A stretch of 64,000 nt of DNA from Phallus indusiatus (lineage: Eukaryota; Basidiomycota; Agaricomycetes; Phallales; Phallaceae). Positions within the stretch are counted from its first letter, which is position 1, and each line of letters begins with the position of its first letter. Location: assembly GCA_027605045.1 (NCBI GenBank), contig JAQFWX010000007.1, positions 1,860,001-1,924,000 of the forward strand. Reading direction: 5' to 3'. Position numbers and translations under genes: made by a program. Shown here one piece after another: positions 1 through 11,770 of this stretch. Under the pieces are notes generated by a model. That model made no database searches. It was not told the DNA's origin and was given only the letters and a program-made list of their open reading frames with translations.

Positions 1-456
1 CGATTTCCCAGAAACGAGGACACGTCAGGGCGAAATATACGATATTATCTAAGCCATCGATACAGCCACAAATGGTGTCGAGAACTTCGTTTGGAAAGTT
101 GAGTATTTTGGATTCTGGAATATTTCTATCAAAATCGATAAGTCCGAGGGTGGCATTGTCACAACAGAAGCGAAATTATCTGCCTACTGATTACTCTCGG
201 CTTGTTTAGTAATGCCAGGCAGAATATCTCTCTCGATATAACGAATCATAGTGGAAGTCTTCGCAAGCCGATGGAGAATCGATTTCATTTGAGTCGGTAG
301 ATCACCAGATGCAAAGATGAATTCGCCTAGTTTCTGTGCTGAACGTGGCTCACACACTTGGCGTTTGTCCAGATTGTATCTGAAAAGATAGCTGTGAACC
401 TTGTTATAAAATGACGACTCTATATCTAGAACTGACAGTTTCCAATACTGGCCCAT
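1..456 (-). CDS. F-box protein gene, copy 1 (partial at window edge)
   Basis: Two exons are visible on the minus strand: 456-188 and 125 down to the window edge, separated by a 62 bp GT-AG intron. Exon 2 encodes FPNEVLDTICGCIDGLDNI and then an ALTCPxFW segment, the N-terminal half of an F-box, which in known proteins binds Skp1 in SCF ubiquitin ligases. The C-terminal part lies outside the window. It is a paralogue of the gene at 1016-2197: both exons, the intron position and phase, and the distance between them match. The start at 456 is only the first in-frame ATG; a further upstream exon is possible. Family call is firm, substrate unknown. Confidence 0.65.
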
Positions 457-1015
457 GTTGATAAATTCCGCGCAAAGAGCGGTACTACTCGTAGATCTTG
501 TGGTTGGCTAAAGCTTCTCGCAACGATCCGAGCCGATTCATGCCGTGTCGTCGTGACATGGTCACATTGCCCCTTCTTGTTCCCCAGCCGTCCATGTTTA
601 GTGATCACAAGATAACTACGATTCAGCCTCTAATATTCATACATACATGTCAACTACTTCTACCATCCAAACGCATGATGTACGCGCCACGGTATTGACA
701 ATGGTCATTGGCCACCCAATGTTCCTCGTTATGCGAACAAAGTCATACAGAAATGTGCATGATCCCTGTCTTCAGAGAAATGGATTCGGGAGCTGAGCTC
801 ACCTAGAAGACGCTAGAGAATAACGCGAGAAGAAAAATTGTGGTCACGCGCGATTGGAACCGTGTAGTTTTATAAGGAACTAAAAGTTATTCATATGCAG
901 AATCACAAGCAAAATTAAAGCCCTACAGAGCTCCTGCTGAGCATAAGTAAGAATGCTACAGAAAAGAAAACTGATATTATTTCATTTAGATTTCAGGATA
1001 ATGATTTGAGGACGT
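457..1015. other. Intergenic spacer between the two F-box copies
   Basis: No coding sequence that I can support. Read on the minus strand, a TATAAAA-like string lies near 868-875, but it is about 400 bp from the visible start of copy 1, so I do not call it a promoter. Confidence 0.4.
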
Positions 1016-2197
1016 CTAACAGGATATCACATTCACATTTTCAATGACATCTTCCTTCCAATTACTGCCATAATCCGCTTCCCAAATGTCTCCTATTAGC
1101 TTCATACACTCGTCCGTTACATCCCGCCATTCAGCCTCACTAGAAAGATCTGTTGCGGCGGAACTCAATGATGGGTTCTGTTCAGCGCTGGTGTTGCCTG
1201 GCAAGCTTGCTCGACTTCCTTTCGTGTGCGTGGCGTCTTCAATTTCCTGCAGATGCCGATCAAGCGATACAATCTCGAGTCTATCTCCGGCCCATTCTCC
1301 GCGTCCAACTGGTCCATAATTGATATTTCCTTGAGGGTCAGAAGACCAGCATATTTTTGAGAGGGCGATGTGTCCAAGTCTAAGAGTTTTGGGCCGCGTC
1401 TGAGAGCATCCCTTCATAAGTTCGTCAATCCCTCTTTCGTCGACGTATAACCTTTTTGACATGTTTCGCAGGACAAAACAATCATCGTCGTAGACAGTCT
1501 CACAAATGTATTTGTAGGCTTTCCGTTCCTGCTTGCTCATTCTATAGTACTTTTGATATTCAAGCTCGAGGAGATCAGCGTTGCCACAGGACCACTCGGT
1601 TTTCTCCAGATATGATTCATATTCTTCTTTTGGAATACTAGGTGGCCAGTCATCGTCGTCTTGGGATCCGCCGCCACACATAATCCGGTCTCCTGCCCAC
1701 AACCTTTCAGCGATGAGAGCGTCCCTAGCGCGCATAATATGAGGTTTGGCAATTCCCCAGAATTGGGGACACGTCAGAGCAAAATAAGCAATATTATCCA
1801 GACCCTCGATACAGCCACAAATCATATTGAGAATCTCATTCGGAAATTTTTCAAGTATTGTGGACGTTTTCGATTTCGTAAACCTACCAAAATCGATCAG
1901 CGGTAACATAGGAAAGAACAAAGTGTTTTTTTACAGGTTAGTTGTCTTTGGTTTACTAACAAGACCAGGAAGAATCTTTTCTTCAATACAATGGATCATG
2001 AAAGAAGTTTGCGCAGGCCGAGTGAGGATTTTCCCCAGTTCATCGTTTGAGAAGAAGAATGCGTGTAGTTTACCTCCCGAACGCTGTTGGTGTTTGTCCA
2101 AGTTGTAACTAAGCGTAATTATAGTCAGTTTGAAAATGAAGCGGGGTGATCCTGTACTGACAATGCCCACCATTGCCCCATAACAAGAAGATTTCAA
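1016..2197 (-). CDS. F-box protein gene, copy 2
   Basis: Exon 1 is about 2197-1935 and exon 2 is 1883-1016, with a 51 bp intron (GTAAAA...GGTAG). Exon 2 begins with FPNEILNMICGCIEGLDNI followed by ALTCPQFW, a short F-box of about 40 residues. The rest (about 230 residues) has an acidic patch (QDDDDWPP), a YQKYYRMSKQERKAY segment and no recognisable repeats. A role as SCF substrate receptor is inferred from the F-box only. The first exon matches exon 1 of copy 1 (YNLDK, KL.AF.F, MI.YIE..ILPG). The initiating ATG is not certain. No frame break is visible. Confidence 0.7.
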
Positions 2198-3683
2198 GGT
2201 TCCAGGCTTCTGGTGGTAGAAGGTTGGCGACTAGTTGAAAAAATCCATCAGGCACAAGACGTCTTATATGGACAACGCGTCGTCACGCGGTCACGCTGTC
2301 CTGACGTGGGAATCTCCCCGTCCCAGTTCCCAAGCCGCGCAACCTCAGGCCGACTTGAGGCCGACACGCTTTCCCGCGAACTGAGTAACAGTATCCAAGA
2401 ATACAGCTATAAATTCGGTTTATCCCCGTACTTGAAAAGATATAGTGTTCGATGGGACAACGTGGTAATGGTACTGCTTACCGTCTTTTCCCGATGCTCG
2501 CGAGTCGCGGCTATTCTGATTCTGGATGCAGGTCGCTATGCGAGAGGGGGGAGTCGAGAATCTGCCGCCGCATACTGCGCGAATGAATGACATTCTGTCG
2601 GAAATCAGTGCATGAAAGTGCGTAATAATATTCGAAAGGTTGTATCACAGTAACTAGACTATTAGTATTGAGGATACCAGAGTATTCTTTCTTTCTGAAT
2701 CGTCTCTGAATACGACTATATTGAAGCAATTTATAATAGTGTCCCACGACCTTCCATAAGCGTCCCGTGAGAAACCATAAGCGTCCCGTCACTTTCCATA
2801 ACGGTCACGCGGTTCAAACACGTGTGTCCCTGCAAACAACCTTAACGGTCTCCAATCCCCGACCCATTCTCGTCCCAACCCTGAGGACTTTCAGTCTCAA
2901 CCCTGAACTATTTAAGTCCTTTGATTATGCCCTTTCCGTCCCTTGAACGCCACCTGATTAACCATTTCAGTCGCGATTTTCAGCCATTTTCGTCACATCC
3001 GGGAAGCATAGCCGTCCCATCTAATAAACCATTCCCGTCGCAACTTTCGTTTCCCGGACAATTTCTCTATCGATTTGGATCGTTGTTGGCTCAATAGAAA
3101 GGTATTTACGAGTACGTTTATGGAAAATTATTTAGAAGTCAATTGGGACGTTATTCGTGTAAATATCTACGTCTCAAAATACATAGCCGTTTCGCGACAC
3201 CAGACGAGCACCTGCGCACTACTCCCTTTCCATTTTTCCGTTGATTTGACAATACGGATGGCGTTTATGAGAACGCGAAACACTTAAAATTTGTTCTTAG
3301 TCACTAATTGAGCTCCAAGGATGTTCATGGGCAATGTCGCGCGCCTGTGAAGGAACTAATAAAGCTAAGGCAAGGCCGGGAACAAAGTGTGCATTTTCAC
3401 TAGCTAACTACTAGTATTATTCTTACTGACTATTTTTTATCTTTTTATCTATTTTAAGACTATCTATTTTCGCTTGGTTATATTCCGGCACACTGTAGTA
3501 TACTCCTTCCTGTTCAACCGGCCAAATTCAATGCCTGAACTGCGGGTAAGTTGTTTGCTTGACTAATTCCGCGATATGATTTACTTACTGCTATCAAGTC
3601 TTGAATAATATGCGTAAGGTTGTGCATTCTATCTCACAAACACGCGATTAACAAAAATTTCGGACTCAAAGCGTTAACTTTAC
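2198..3683. other. Gene-poor spacer with a short imperfect tandem repeat
   Basis: No ORF here has the look of a gene. Around 2751-2815 the unit CCATAAGCGTCCCG is repeated two to three times at about 22 bp spacing, and related strings (CCATT..CGTC) recur up to about 3045. It may be a worn transposon end. I see no terminal repeats or target duplication. Confidence 0.35.
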
Positions 3684-4229
3684 TTACAATTGCCTTATTA
3701 TCAGTTCGCGGTTGTCAGTCATGCTGTCTCCGTGGAACCGCCATGCGACCACATTCCCGTCTTCGTTGGTAGTCATTTCAAGGATGCCATTGAATTCTAT
3801 GGGAGAGGATGTTTGTTCTCTTCCACTCCCGTTGGGTATAGGACTTGAAGGTGCGATTCCGTGATTTGCCAAGATAGCTCTCCTTTCGCCAGAACTTATG
3901 AAAGGAGTAGGACTGTGGGAGAGCGTGTAGGAAGAGTTGCTGGTGAGAGTTGCAATGTTGCGACGGGGAGTACTAGGACCGGTGAAACGAGCAGGAGAAC
4001 TGGATGGATTATGATTGACCCTTATCATAGCACTGGCCTCGCTGGCTGACCAGAAAGAGTCGTCATGGTCGGAAACTTCGGAAACGGGATTCGCTCCGTC
4101 TGACCAAAAACAATCGTCACGATTGAAAACGGGTTCTGTGTCTATATCTTCGGATATATTGGTAGATTGGTTCGTCTCGCTATCAGAAATGACCACAATC
4201 GAGTCTGAGGCAGATGCTTGACCATGCAT
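3684..4229 (-). CDS. Serine-rich acidic orphan protein
   Basis: An open frame of 181 codons from the ATG at 4229 to a stop at 3684; an in-frame TTG extends it to 4259, so a spliced upstream exon is possible. The protein is Ser/Asn/Asp rich and probably disordered. It has a VVISDSE string, which fits a SUMO-interacting motif (short hydrophobic patch followed by acidic residues), two FWSD/FWSA repeats and several SSPxP segments. I do not recognise the family. A similar EISDSE string ends the visible part of gene X (39300-39387). It could be a fragment of a longer gene. Confidence 0.4.
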   Translation of the reverse strand: MHGQASASDSIVVISDSETNQSTNISEDIDTEPVFNRDDCFWSDGANPVSEVSDHDDSFWSASEASAMIRVNHNPSSSPARFTGPSTPRRNIATLTSNSSYTLSHSPTPFISSGERRAILANHGIAPSSPIPNGSGREQTSSPIEFNGILEMTTNEDGNVVAWRFHGDSMTDNRELIIRQL

Positions 4230-5261
4230 GCTAAGCTTTGAATGTAGGATCAGATCCAAAGCACCGTCATCAACACAGACTCATTGGAAGACTTACAGAA
4301 TTTATTTTCTGTTTCATGCGTTCGCAAGTGCTCGAAAAGTATTGGAAAATAATCGTTCAAGGTGAGTTATGTCCAAGGTGTCGTGTCGCTTGCAAACACT
4401 TGGTCTTATGAAATTTCTAAGGGTTCCCCTCCCGACTCCAAATCTCGATCACATTCGGACCGTTCCCAAGAACTCCAAATCTCAATATTATTCGGACCGG
4501 TGACAACAAAACACGTTGCGTTAATATCCGTTATTCGCTCCCGCTTGTATGACTCATTTTAATTTTAAGGTGATTATATTCGCCATGTACCGCTGGTAGG
4601 GCACTTTGGGCATAAGTAGGGCCTTCAAGAACATTCACGTTTGTATGACATTCAGATGACTTGTACTGTTTGCCACACACCACAACAAGCAACGCGAATT
4701 AAGTCAAACCAAGAATGCCCTGACACGCTCTGACACGCTCTGACACGATGTACAACGCATGTCCATTTATTTTTAGTGTCGGAGACTCGGCCCACGGATG
4801 AACCTAGTTGAGATGCTCAGGTGCACCGCAGTTCTTTCATCTCAAACGGCGCTCATTCCCTTTTTAGAAATATTATCATTTACACCGAATCTTGATAAGT
4901 TCATGTGTCTTGTCTTTGGCCAAAAATATTGATTTGAGGTGTGTGTTTGTCTCCAGTTTTTTGGTACCGCTGAAAGCCACGAGGCATTTCTTCCCAGGGA
5001 AGGGTCGTATCACGGTCAGCGTGGTGTCTTTGGATGTGTCATTTAGTAAGTACTTACAAAATCGTACCAGGAGGCAGTTCTTCCCTGAGGAGTGAGCTGT
5101 GTTATCGCCGACAAGGATCGCTGAGCTGACAAGATGTATATGCTGGGCTAGAGAGGAGTGTACTTGGCTAATACTCCGTCTATGTCGTCCTATGTTGTCT
5201 CCTCGTATATATATGCCCAATTATCAGTACGTGTTTTTCACTCACAAGTCTCTTCCTGTCT
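4230..5261. other. Spacer upstream of the MULE-like gene
   Basis: No supported gene. A minus-strand frame at 4876-5220 is open but has no recognisable feature. TATATATA at about 5205-5215 lies roughly 50 bp upstream of the ATG at 5262 and may serve the transposase gene. Confidence 0.35.
4725..4748. repeat. Short tandem repeat, unit CTGACACGCT
   Basis: Two full and one partial copies of the 10-bp unit lie head to tail. Too short to assign to an element. It sits about 500 bp upstream of the MULE-like transposase gene and could belong to that element's left end, but no matching right end is in the window. Confidence 0.5.
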
Positions 5262-8200
5262 ATGGCGGGCAATGAATCTCTTCCGTCTGTACCTATCTCT
5301 CGAGGACGCCCTCCTGGTCGTCCTCGAAAGCAATACCGCTCCAGTGGCCGTCATGCTGCCAATGCTGCTTTAACCAGGCCACCCTTGGACTCGCTAGTCA
5401 TTCCTTCGCCAGAATTTTCTCGTATTCATTTTTTAAATCCTTTCTTTGCTTTTTCTGACTTGATTTCTTTATAGCTGGAGCGCAGCAGCATATATCGCAG
5501 GCTGCTGCCACAACTCAAACTTCGCAAGCCCCTGTACTCTCAGAGCATCAGGTACTCTCGACAGAGGTCGAAGCCGCAAGGCGGAAATCTCTTGGGAATT
5601 CTCATCCCGCGTCTTTAGTCAACAATGCGCAACTTTTCTTGAATTCCCTTGCGCATTCAAGCCGCTGGCGACCGGTGGCAATAGTTAGGACATTGGACTT
5701 ACTGTATTGGTTCGATATGCAGGTACTTAATTTACTTATTCATTCTACTTTGACTCTTTAACTGAATTTGATATTTTAATGCTGTAGATGAACGATTACG
5801 GGCGTGGGCGGTACAGGACCAGCAACCTCATCAAGTTTGACTGGTTCGGTCACCCCGGGGACAGTCCACTCGCAGCGAACACACGACGTTTTCTGGTTCA
5901 GTGGGTGCAACCTTCTCCACTGAGTGGCGATGCTATGCGCCAAGCCATTCTCAATAAACGTGTTGTACACCGCTGGAGATATCAGTGTACTGGAACCTGC
6001 TCCGTCATCTCACCCTGTCAAGATCGTTTAGATGACACCCTGCCGGAGTGGCATGGTTTCGAAAATGCTATGAATGAGGATTCCGCCGAGATTGAAGGAA
6101 CTGAGGATGATCAGGAAGCTCAGGAAAACATCGATTCAGTGTCTCGCGATGACCGTTGTAGTGGCCGTGTTCAGCTCTTGGTGAGTAACTAATTTTTGGG
6201 GCGAATATGGTAATTAATCAGAATGATAATTCGCAGTTTGAGATTCGGGCGGATAACTTGGGTTTAGTGCACATATATCAGCACGGATATCACGACGATG
6301 CTTCACCTCGTAATTTGGGCTGGTCCAAAGGCATGCGTAACGAAGTCCTTGCTGCAATGATGGATGTTGGGGCTCAACCCCGGCGTATCTATCAAAGTGA
6401 GTAAATGTACATTTTCACATATTCGGGTATCTAATATACAAATTTTATGAAGAGATCGTTTTAAGTTACCGATATCCTGACACGACATCCATGCCCCCCG
6501 GGACCACAGTCAAATTTCCAACAACCTTTCCCGAATATCGACGTCCCTCTAGGAGACAAGTGAATAATCTATTACCTGCTTTGAAGCGCAGAGGGCGTTT
6601 GGACGAAGACCCTTTTCGAGCAATGGACCTTTTAGCCAAGCGTAATCCAAGTCAAATTTATAAGTAAGCAGACTCTTAATAAAATGCTAGAACTGTATCT
6701 GAAGAAGGTATTTCAAGTTATACACCGCACGACTATCAGAAACCAGACAAGGAATTGAAGTTCACATGTGCTCTCACCTCTGATTACGCCCTTGAAAGTC
6801 TAATACTACACGGGACGTCTGATGGTTTGGGAATGGATACCAGCTGGCAAAATAAAAATGAGAATCGTGCTGGATTGACAATTCTCGTTGCCGTGGACAC
6901 AAACGGTCATTTGACACCCGGTATGCATCGTTTGCCTCTTCCAATCTTGCAAGATGCTCATGTTCCCCAGGAGCGGTGTTGCTCTCAGCAAACATCAAGG
7001 CACATACTCTTTCACGATACTTACAGGAAACTGAGCGCAAAGTCATTACGCGTGCTCAAATTATTGTCAATGGTGTGTACCGCCATTCATGCATATATTC
7101 ACATCGTCTGAGTGATAGCATAGACCCGGATTGCATCCGTCATCGGCAAGACGACGAGAAAAAACAAATTCTATTAATATCGAAACGTATCTTTCAAGAA
7201 CAAAAGTGGGACGTACATAAGTGGATGATTGACAAGTGCAAAACATCACTCCAGGCGATACTTCAATGTGCGTTTTTGTGCCATCTTTTCTCACTTTGAA
7301 TTTTGCAATCCTGATTCAAAATTCAAGTTCAACCTGCGGCACGTGTATATATATGTCAATTTCATATAGTACAAGCCATTCAGCGCCTTCAAGGAGATAG
7401 TGGGCGTGTGGAGGGTGCTCCTCGTTTGCCATATCGTGTGACGTACAAAGTGATTAGGGCCTTTCGCAGGGCTCAAAGGTGTCGTAGTATGGCTGAGTGG
7501 CCAAGTTTCCATAAGTCATTCATGAAGGAGCTATGGGATGCCTGTTGTGACGAACACCTGGACGAACCCGAACGAGCCAACGCAGACGAGGGATCAGATG
7601 ATGCAGTAGCTCCCAGGGTTGTTTCAAAGAAGAAAAGCAGCCGTTCCATATCGTCCAAAAAGTCTCTTCAAACGGAACGCTATCGATTCCTAGTGCATTA
7701 TTTTGATACATATTGGTTTAATGATCGGTGGCTAAGTAAGTTATCAGCTGAAAATTGAAAAAATGCCCGTTCCTTTCTGATCACAAACCCCAAGGACATG
7801 TTACGGATATGTCCTTGCCACGCGGCGGGACAAGAGATGGATCTAATAATACGAACAATTGGGCAGAGAGTGCTTTCCTTGTATTCGATAAAGTGTTTCT
7901 AGATATGCGTAAAAACAAACGGTGTAACGATCCGATGAATATAGCTTTGTGTATGCCGGCTATATGTGATCGGAATAACTACTAGATATTTGATTATAGA
8001 GGTCGTTAGTCTACCGTGGAGCGGGTCCTGGTGCTGATTTCGGGTAATGAGAGAACGGGTAGATGGGGAATGAGGATGTGGGGATGTATGCGCTGATATC
8101 GAAACCAACACAGACAAAACACCAACAACAACTGCAACGACTAGGAGAGATCGTATGCAAATGTGTAAGTGATATAATGAACAGGCGTCGGCAAAAGACT

Positions 8201-11200
8201 TGGGTTGCGACTTAGTATGGAGGATCTACAATCAAATGATGACAGTTATCCTTCTGCGAGTTAGTGAAGCGACAATAGAATTGAAATGAAAATCGCTAGT
8301 TTATACTCCGAGACCTCACTCAGAGTTAATCCAAAGATAAAGATGTGAGCGTAGAATTAGACTAGAGACGAAACTTGACTTGAACTTGAACTGAGCTTGA
8401 CTTAAACTGAACTGGACTTAAACTGTGAGACAACCCGTATCGGTAGATTGCTGCTGTTACAAGTATTTACATGCAGTATTTATACCTTTCAAGAAACATA
8501 GCATTGGTAAGACGATTATTCATCGTTCACCAAGATGACAAATAGAAAGAAACAAAAAGAACAAAAGGGAACAAAAGAAATATGGAATGGGGGTGCGAGA
8601 GAGGAATGAGTAATACAATTACAACAAAAAGAGTGATATCACAAATCAATAGGAGAAATGATGAAACCCAAACAAAAGAACAAAAGAAAAACCAACAAAA
8701 CCGGCCTAAGACACAGCCTTTGTCAGAACTGGCACCCGACTCTTCCCGCGCTGCCTCTTTATCCTGAATCGCATCGTTACCATCCTAATCTTCTTACTGA
8801 TCGGTCATCCATCGATAGGATCGTCTTCGTCATGAATATGATACATTCATGAATCCTAAGGCTATGCTTAGTATCCTCGGATCGCGCACCAGATCAGCAT
8901 GGAGCTCAGCATAGGCCAAGGGGAGATCTTAGTTATATCGTATGGTGTTTTGATCGATAGATACTATTCTAATCTTCTTCGTTGACTAGGTCTTGGTATA
9001 ATTTGCATAGGTCGCATGCGATTTCGATTAGTACGTAGTCGAGGGGCATCGGGGGCAGGTTCTTCGGGTTCTTCATATTCTGGCAATGGAGTTGTAGGCT
9101 GGTGGGGAGGGGTTCTACAAAAACATCCCAGGGAGCGTCTAGAAAGAGAACATAATTGTGGAATAAGGCAGGTCGATAGAAAATAAGACGCCAAATGAGA
9201 ATCCCAGGGCGATGTGATACGAGGGCCCTGATCAGAGTATACGATGCTTGCATAATCGGTATATGAACGTTTTCGTCTACTTTGACTTCATCGGGTAATT
9301 GTAGATCGTCGTAAAAATACCGAAACTCGAGTGCTGGATTAGCGTATCGTGGCCAGGGATTATCTTCTTCCACTTCTACTTCGTCGCTCTCCAATTGATA
9401 TTCGCGAACCATAGTCTGAAAGTTTTCATGTCTTCTATATGGAGGGGGAGAATTAAAATTGGGATAAAAGGGAAATGGAATGATGGAAAGTGTGCGATAG
9501 CCAATAGGTTGGATGGACATAATGGTGAAAAAGACAAAAGTTGAAAAGAATTTAAGCTCCGAAACAAGAAGGATGTTTTTAGGTGAATGGATAGGTGCGA
9601 AACTTCTCTTGTAGTATTCCTTTTATTCTCTATTGTTCTCCTGATTCTGATCGGGTTCGTTCCAGGAGGCCAGAACAGACTCGTCGAAGAGCGCGAAGGG
9701 TTTGTTGATATCGGGGAGGTCGTATGGTCATTTCGGAAGTAGTAGGAGATTGAGGAGGGGAGGAATCATGAAAAGAAGGGTTTAGTGGTTCTTTAGGAAT
9801 GGGATTGGGTGATCGATAAAATCCTAGAGCAGGTTGGTGATTACATGCTGATAGGATCCATCGGCTGGGAACATCCAGGACCATTATCATGTAATCTAAT
9901 CCGACTTGTGCTGTTAACCAAACACGATATGAATCTTGTAGGGCTGATTCTGGAGTAGAATAAACATGAGTGACTGTGAACCATCTTAGTTCCTTCTCGA
10001 TATAGACTTCTTTTCCGAAAACCAAGAAGGGGTGTACGATATCTGAACTTCTACACTTATCGATAGATCGAGGGACCTTGTGCGAATAAACTGGGAGTAA
10101 GGTCTTTGAGTCCATTTCGAGAATAGGAGTGGGCGAATAATATGTAAATAGAGTTGTCTCGATATCCAAATCATGAGTGCGAGGACTATCATGAGTATAA
10201 CGAAAGACCGGGGGAAAAACATCTTCTTCTGGGGACGGTTCTCGGGAATTGGAAGAAGGGGAGGGGTGTTTGAAGGAAATGGAAGAAGAAAGTCGAAGAT
10301 TGAACATTTTATTGTTTGTTGATTTTTGGGTGAACTGGGGTGTCAAACGAGCTGGAAGTGAGTTGTTCAAGAAGAGTAGATTTAGAAGTCCGCTTTAGGA
10401 AGAACCATCCCTATTACCAAATTAAGGAAGATTTTGGTGCGCGACAACGGTATGGCTCGGTGTCAAGTACCGATATCCGGGAACGGTTATAGATACTATA
10501 ATATACTTTAGTCGCTGAATATAACACTGTTAACCGTCACCGTTGGTTGACGATAGTCAGGACTTGGCCTCAACCTATAAGAGGTTGTGCCACGACAGTC
10601 TTCTTTAGGATTTGTCCTGACGTTCGTCACGAGCATCGAGTTCGTCAAGGACGTTACGGATATGTGCGTTCCGAGCTTCGAGAGTCGCGAGCTGTATCTC
10701 GTATTGAATGATATCGAGCTCAACGATAATGAAGAAAGCTTTGAGATGTAACTCTCGACAACGACGGATGGCTTCCGTCGTTGTAAGTCTCGAGGAACGA
10801 TCTCGACGTTCAATGATGAAGAGAGTAAGAGAAAAGAGAGTTTTATAGAGATATCGAACTACGTTCGATATTAAGTCTGAAGAACTATCTACGTGTATGC
10901 TAGGGTTTATATACACGTCAGATAAATAATTCTAGCTCAGTTCGAAATAGATTCCGAACTTGAGAAATGTAAACAAGTCGTGAGATTCGTAAGTAATATC
11001 AATATATGCAGGGTATGATGTCTCATGTGATGACCATGAGGCATGCAGGGATAAGTGCTGTGCATACATGGACCTACGTTCGTCATCTATGATCTCATAA
11101 CCGGAACGTGCGTGGAATATTCTAGAAAGGGCTTTCCGCGGGTGTTCCAGGAGTTAAGAGAGACGGGTACGTCTCTATTCGAGTTGCGAGGTTGATGGGG

Positions 11201-11768
11201 ATGACTGAACGCGAAGGTCTTATCGTGAGTGACGTAAGCGAGATAAGATTACGGAGATGAACGGTAAATGATCGGATATGGATTACGTAACGTTACCGGA
11301 AGTGATGTCATGAATCGGATCATGACACTCGGCTCGTGTTTTTTTCTTCAATTTCAGCCCTTTCTAACTTTCTCTCGTGTAATAGCATTGACCGCCTTGG
11401 AGCCATCATCCTCAATGAATGGTTTCCATATTATGAAGAGAGCGAACAGAACCCTGCTGTTATCCCGGCTCACATTCAAGATGAAATCGGGCGTGCATAT
11501 CAAATATGGGACTCTGACTGGATCGAACAAGTTGGTAGTCGAAGATATCATGTGCGATTTCAAAAGTAAGCGTTCAATCTGTGTTTGAGCTTGCAATCCT
11601 TGACGTATACTGGTCGTAGTAACCTGGGGCCTCAAGCCGTTGACGTAGATCTCACTATTCCACGCTGCTCACCATGCGAACAATTTGAGCAGACTGGACG
11701 AATCTGTGTGCACATGAGAGCGTCCGCTTTGTATGAAAGAAATGGACCAATCAAAACATGGCAAGGTA
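5262..11768 (+). CDS. MULE-like DDE transposase gene with zinc-binding domain, 3' end cut off
   Basis: About ten exons joined by GT-AG introns read in one frame without a break. Order: AT-hook-like RGRPPGRPRK after the start at 5262; a WRKY/GCM1-like zinc-binding region (CTGTC about 5990, IYQHGYH about 6270); first DDE block (GLGMDTSW, about 6830); second block (WMIDKCKT, about 7220); third block with TRDGSNNTNNWAESAF (about 7830); and a SWIM-like CSPCxxF..GRICVHM finger (about 11680). These are the parts of Mutator-like transposases of Agaricomycetes. The codon split over the intron at 7925-11384 gives KNKR|IDRLGAI. The gene runs into element HP-1 at 11771, just after a GTATG donor; the rest is not in the window. 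No terminal inverted repeats were identified. Confidence 0.7.
7985..8968. other. Inserted intron sequence, A-rich with degenerate tandem repeats
   Basis: Part of the expanded intron of the MULE-like gene. At about 8355-8430 there is a degenerate array of the type GAACTTGAACTGAGCTTGACTT. At 8530-8700 the sequence is A-rich (ACAAAAGAACAAAAG). No coding sequence is supported. The left border of whatever inserted here cannot be placed. Confidence 0.4.
8969..9520 (-). CDS. Orphan protein inside the expanded intron, ORF a
   Basis: 183 codons, ATG at 9520. Proline/tyrosine-rich N-terminus, acidic middle (DEVEVEEDNPW), then LFHNYVLFLDAPWDVFV. I do not recognise it. It shares a faint pattern with the neighbouring ORF at 9630-10307: a Y-hydrophobic-LDxP segment at a similar distance from a basic or polar C-terminus, so the two may be old paralogues. 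Both lie antisense to the host transposase gene and next to a solo LTR, and probably came in with a mobile element. Confidence 0.45.
   Translation of the reverse strand: MSIQPIGYRTLSIIPFPFYPNFNSPPPYRRHENFQTMVREYQLESDEVEVEEDNPWPRYANPALEFRYFYDDLQLPDEVKVDENVHIPIMQASYTLIRALVSHRPGILIWRLIFYRPALFHNYVLFLDAPWDVFVEPLPTSLQLHCQNMKNPKNLPPMPLDYVLIEIACDLCKLYQDLVNEED
9630..10307 (-). CDS. Orphan protein inside the expanded intron, ORF b
   Basis: 225 codons from the ATG at 10307 (MFNLRLSSS). The frame is open to 10370 through a TTG. A serine/proline-rich N-terminus leads to a folded-looking centre (VFGKEVYIEKELRWFTVTHV, then YMIMVLDVPSRWIL) and a polar C-terminus. No known domain seen. Spacing to ORF a is 109 bp, same strand. 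Possibly an old paralogue of ORF a. Confidence 0.45.
   Translation of the reverse strand: MFNLRLSSSISFKHPSPSSNSREPSPEEDVFPPVFRYTHDSPRTHDLDIETTLFTYYSPTPILEMDSKTLLPVYSHKVPRSIDKCRSSDIVHPFLVFGKEVYIEKELRWFTVTHVYSTPESALQDSYRVWLTAQVGLDYMIMVLDVPSRWILSACNHQPALGFYRSPNPIPKEPLNPSFHDSSPPQSPTTSEMTIRPPRYQQTLRALRRVCSGLLERTRSESGEQ
10461..11326 (-). mobile_element. Solo LTR, family B (866 bp)
   Basis: Starts TGTCAAGTACCG and ends ATCATGACA, flanked on both sides by the 5-bp duplication CTCGG (10456-10460 and 11327-11331). A second copy of the same length lies at 34604-35469. The orientation is taken from that copy, where a polypurine tract precedes the TGTCATGATCC end on the minus strand. It sits in an intron of the MULE-like gene. 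Small open frames inside it (10508-10916) are not genes. Confidence 0.9.
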
Positions 11769-11770
11769 TG

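Noticed and set aside
2213..2590. 125-codon plus-strand frame downstream of the F-box gene
   Set aside because: Composition and lack of any motif or intron signals suggest chance; it lies in a repeat-like spacer.
4876..5220. 114-codon minus-strand frame
   Set aside because: No recognisable motif, overlaps other open frames, and could be chance; not enough to call a gene.
10508..10916. Two overlapping open frames in LTR family B, also present at 34651-35058
   Set aside because: They lie inside the 866-bp LTR, overlap each other and have no protein-like features.
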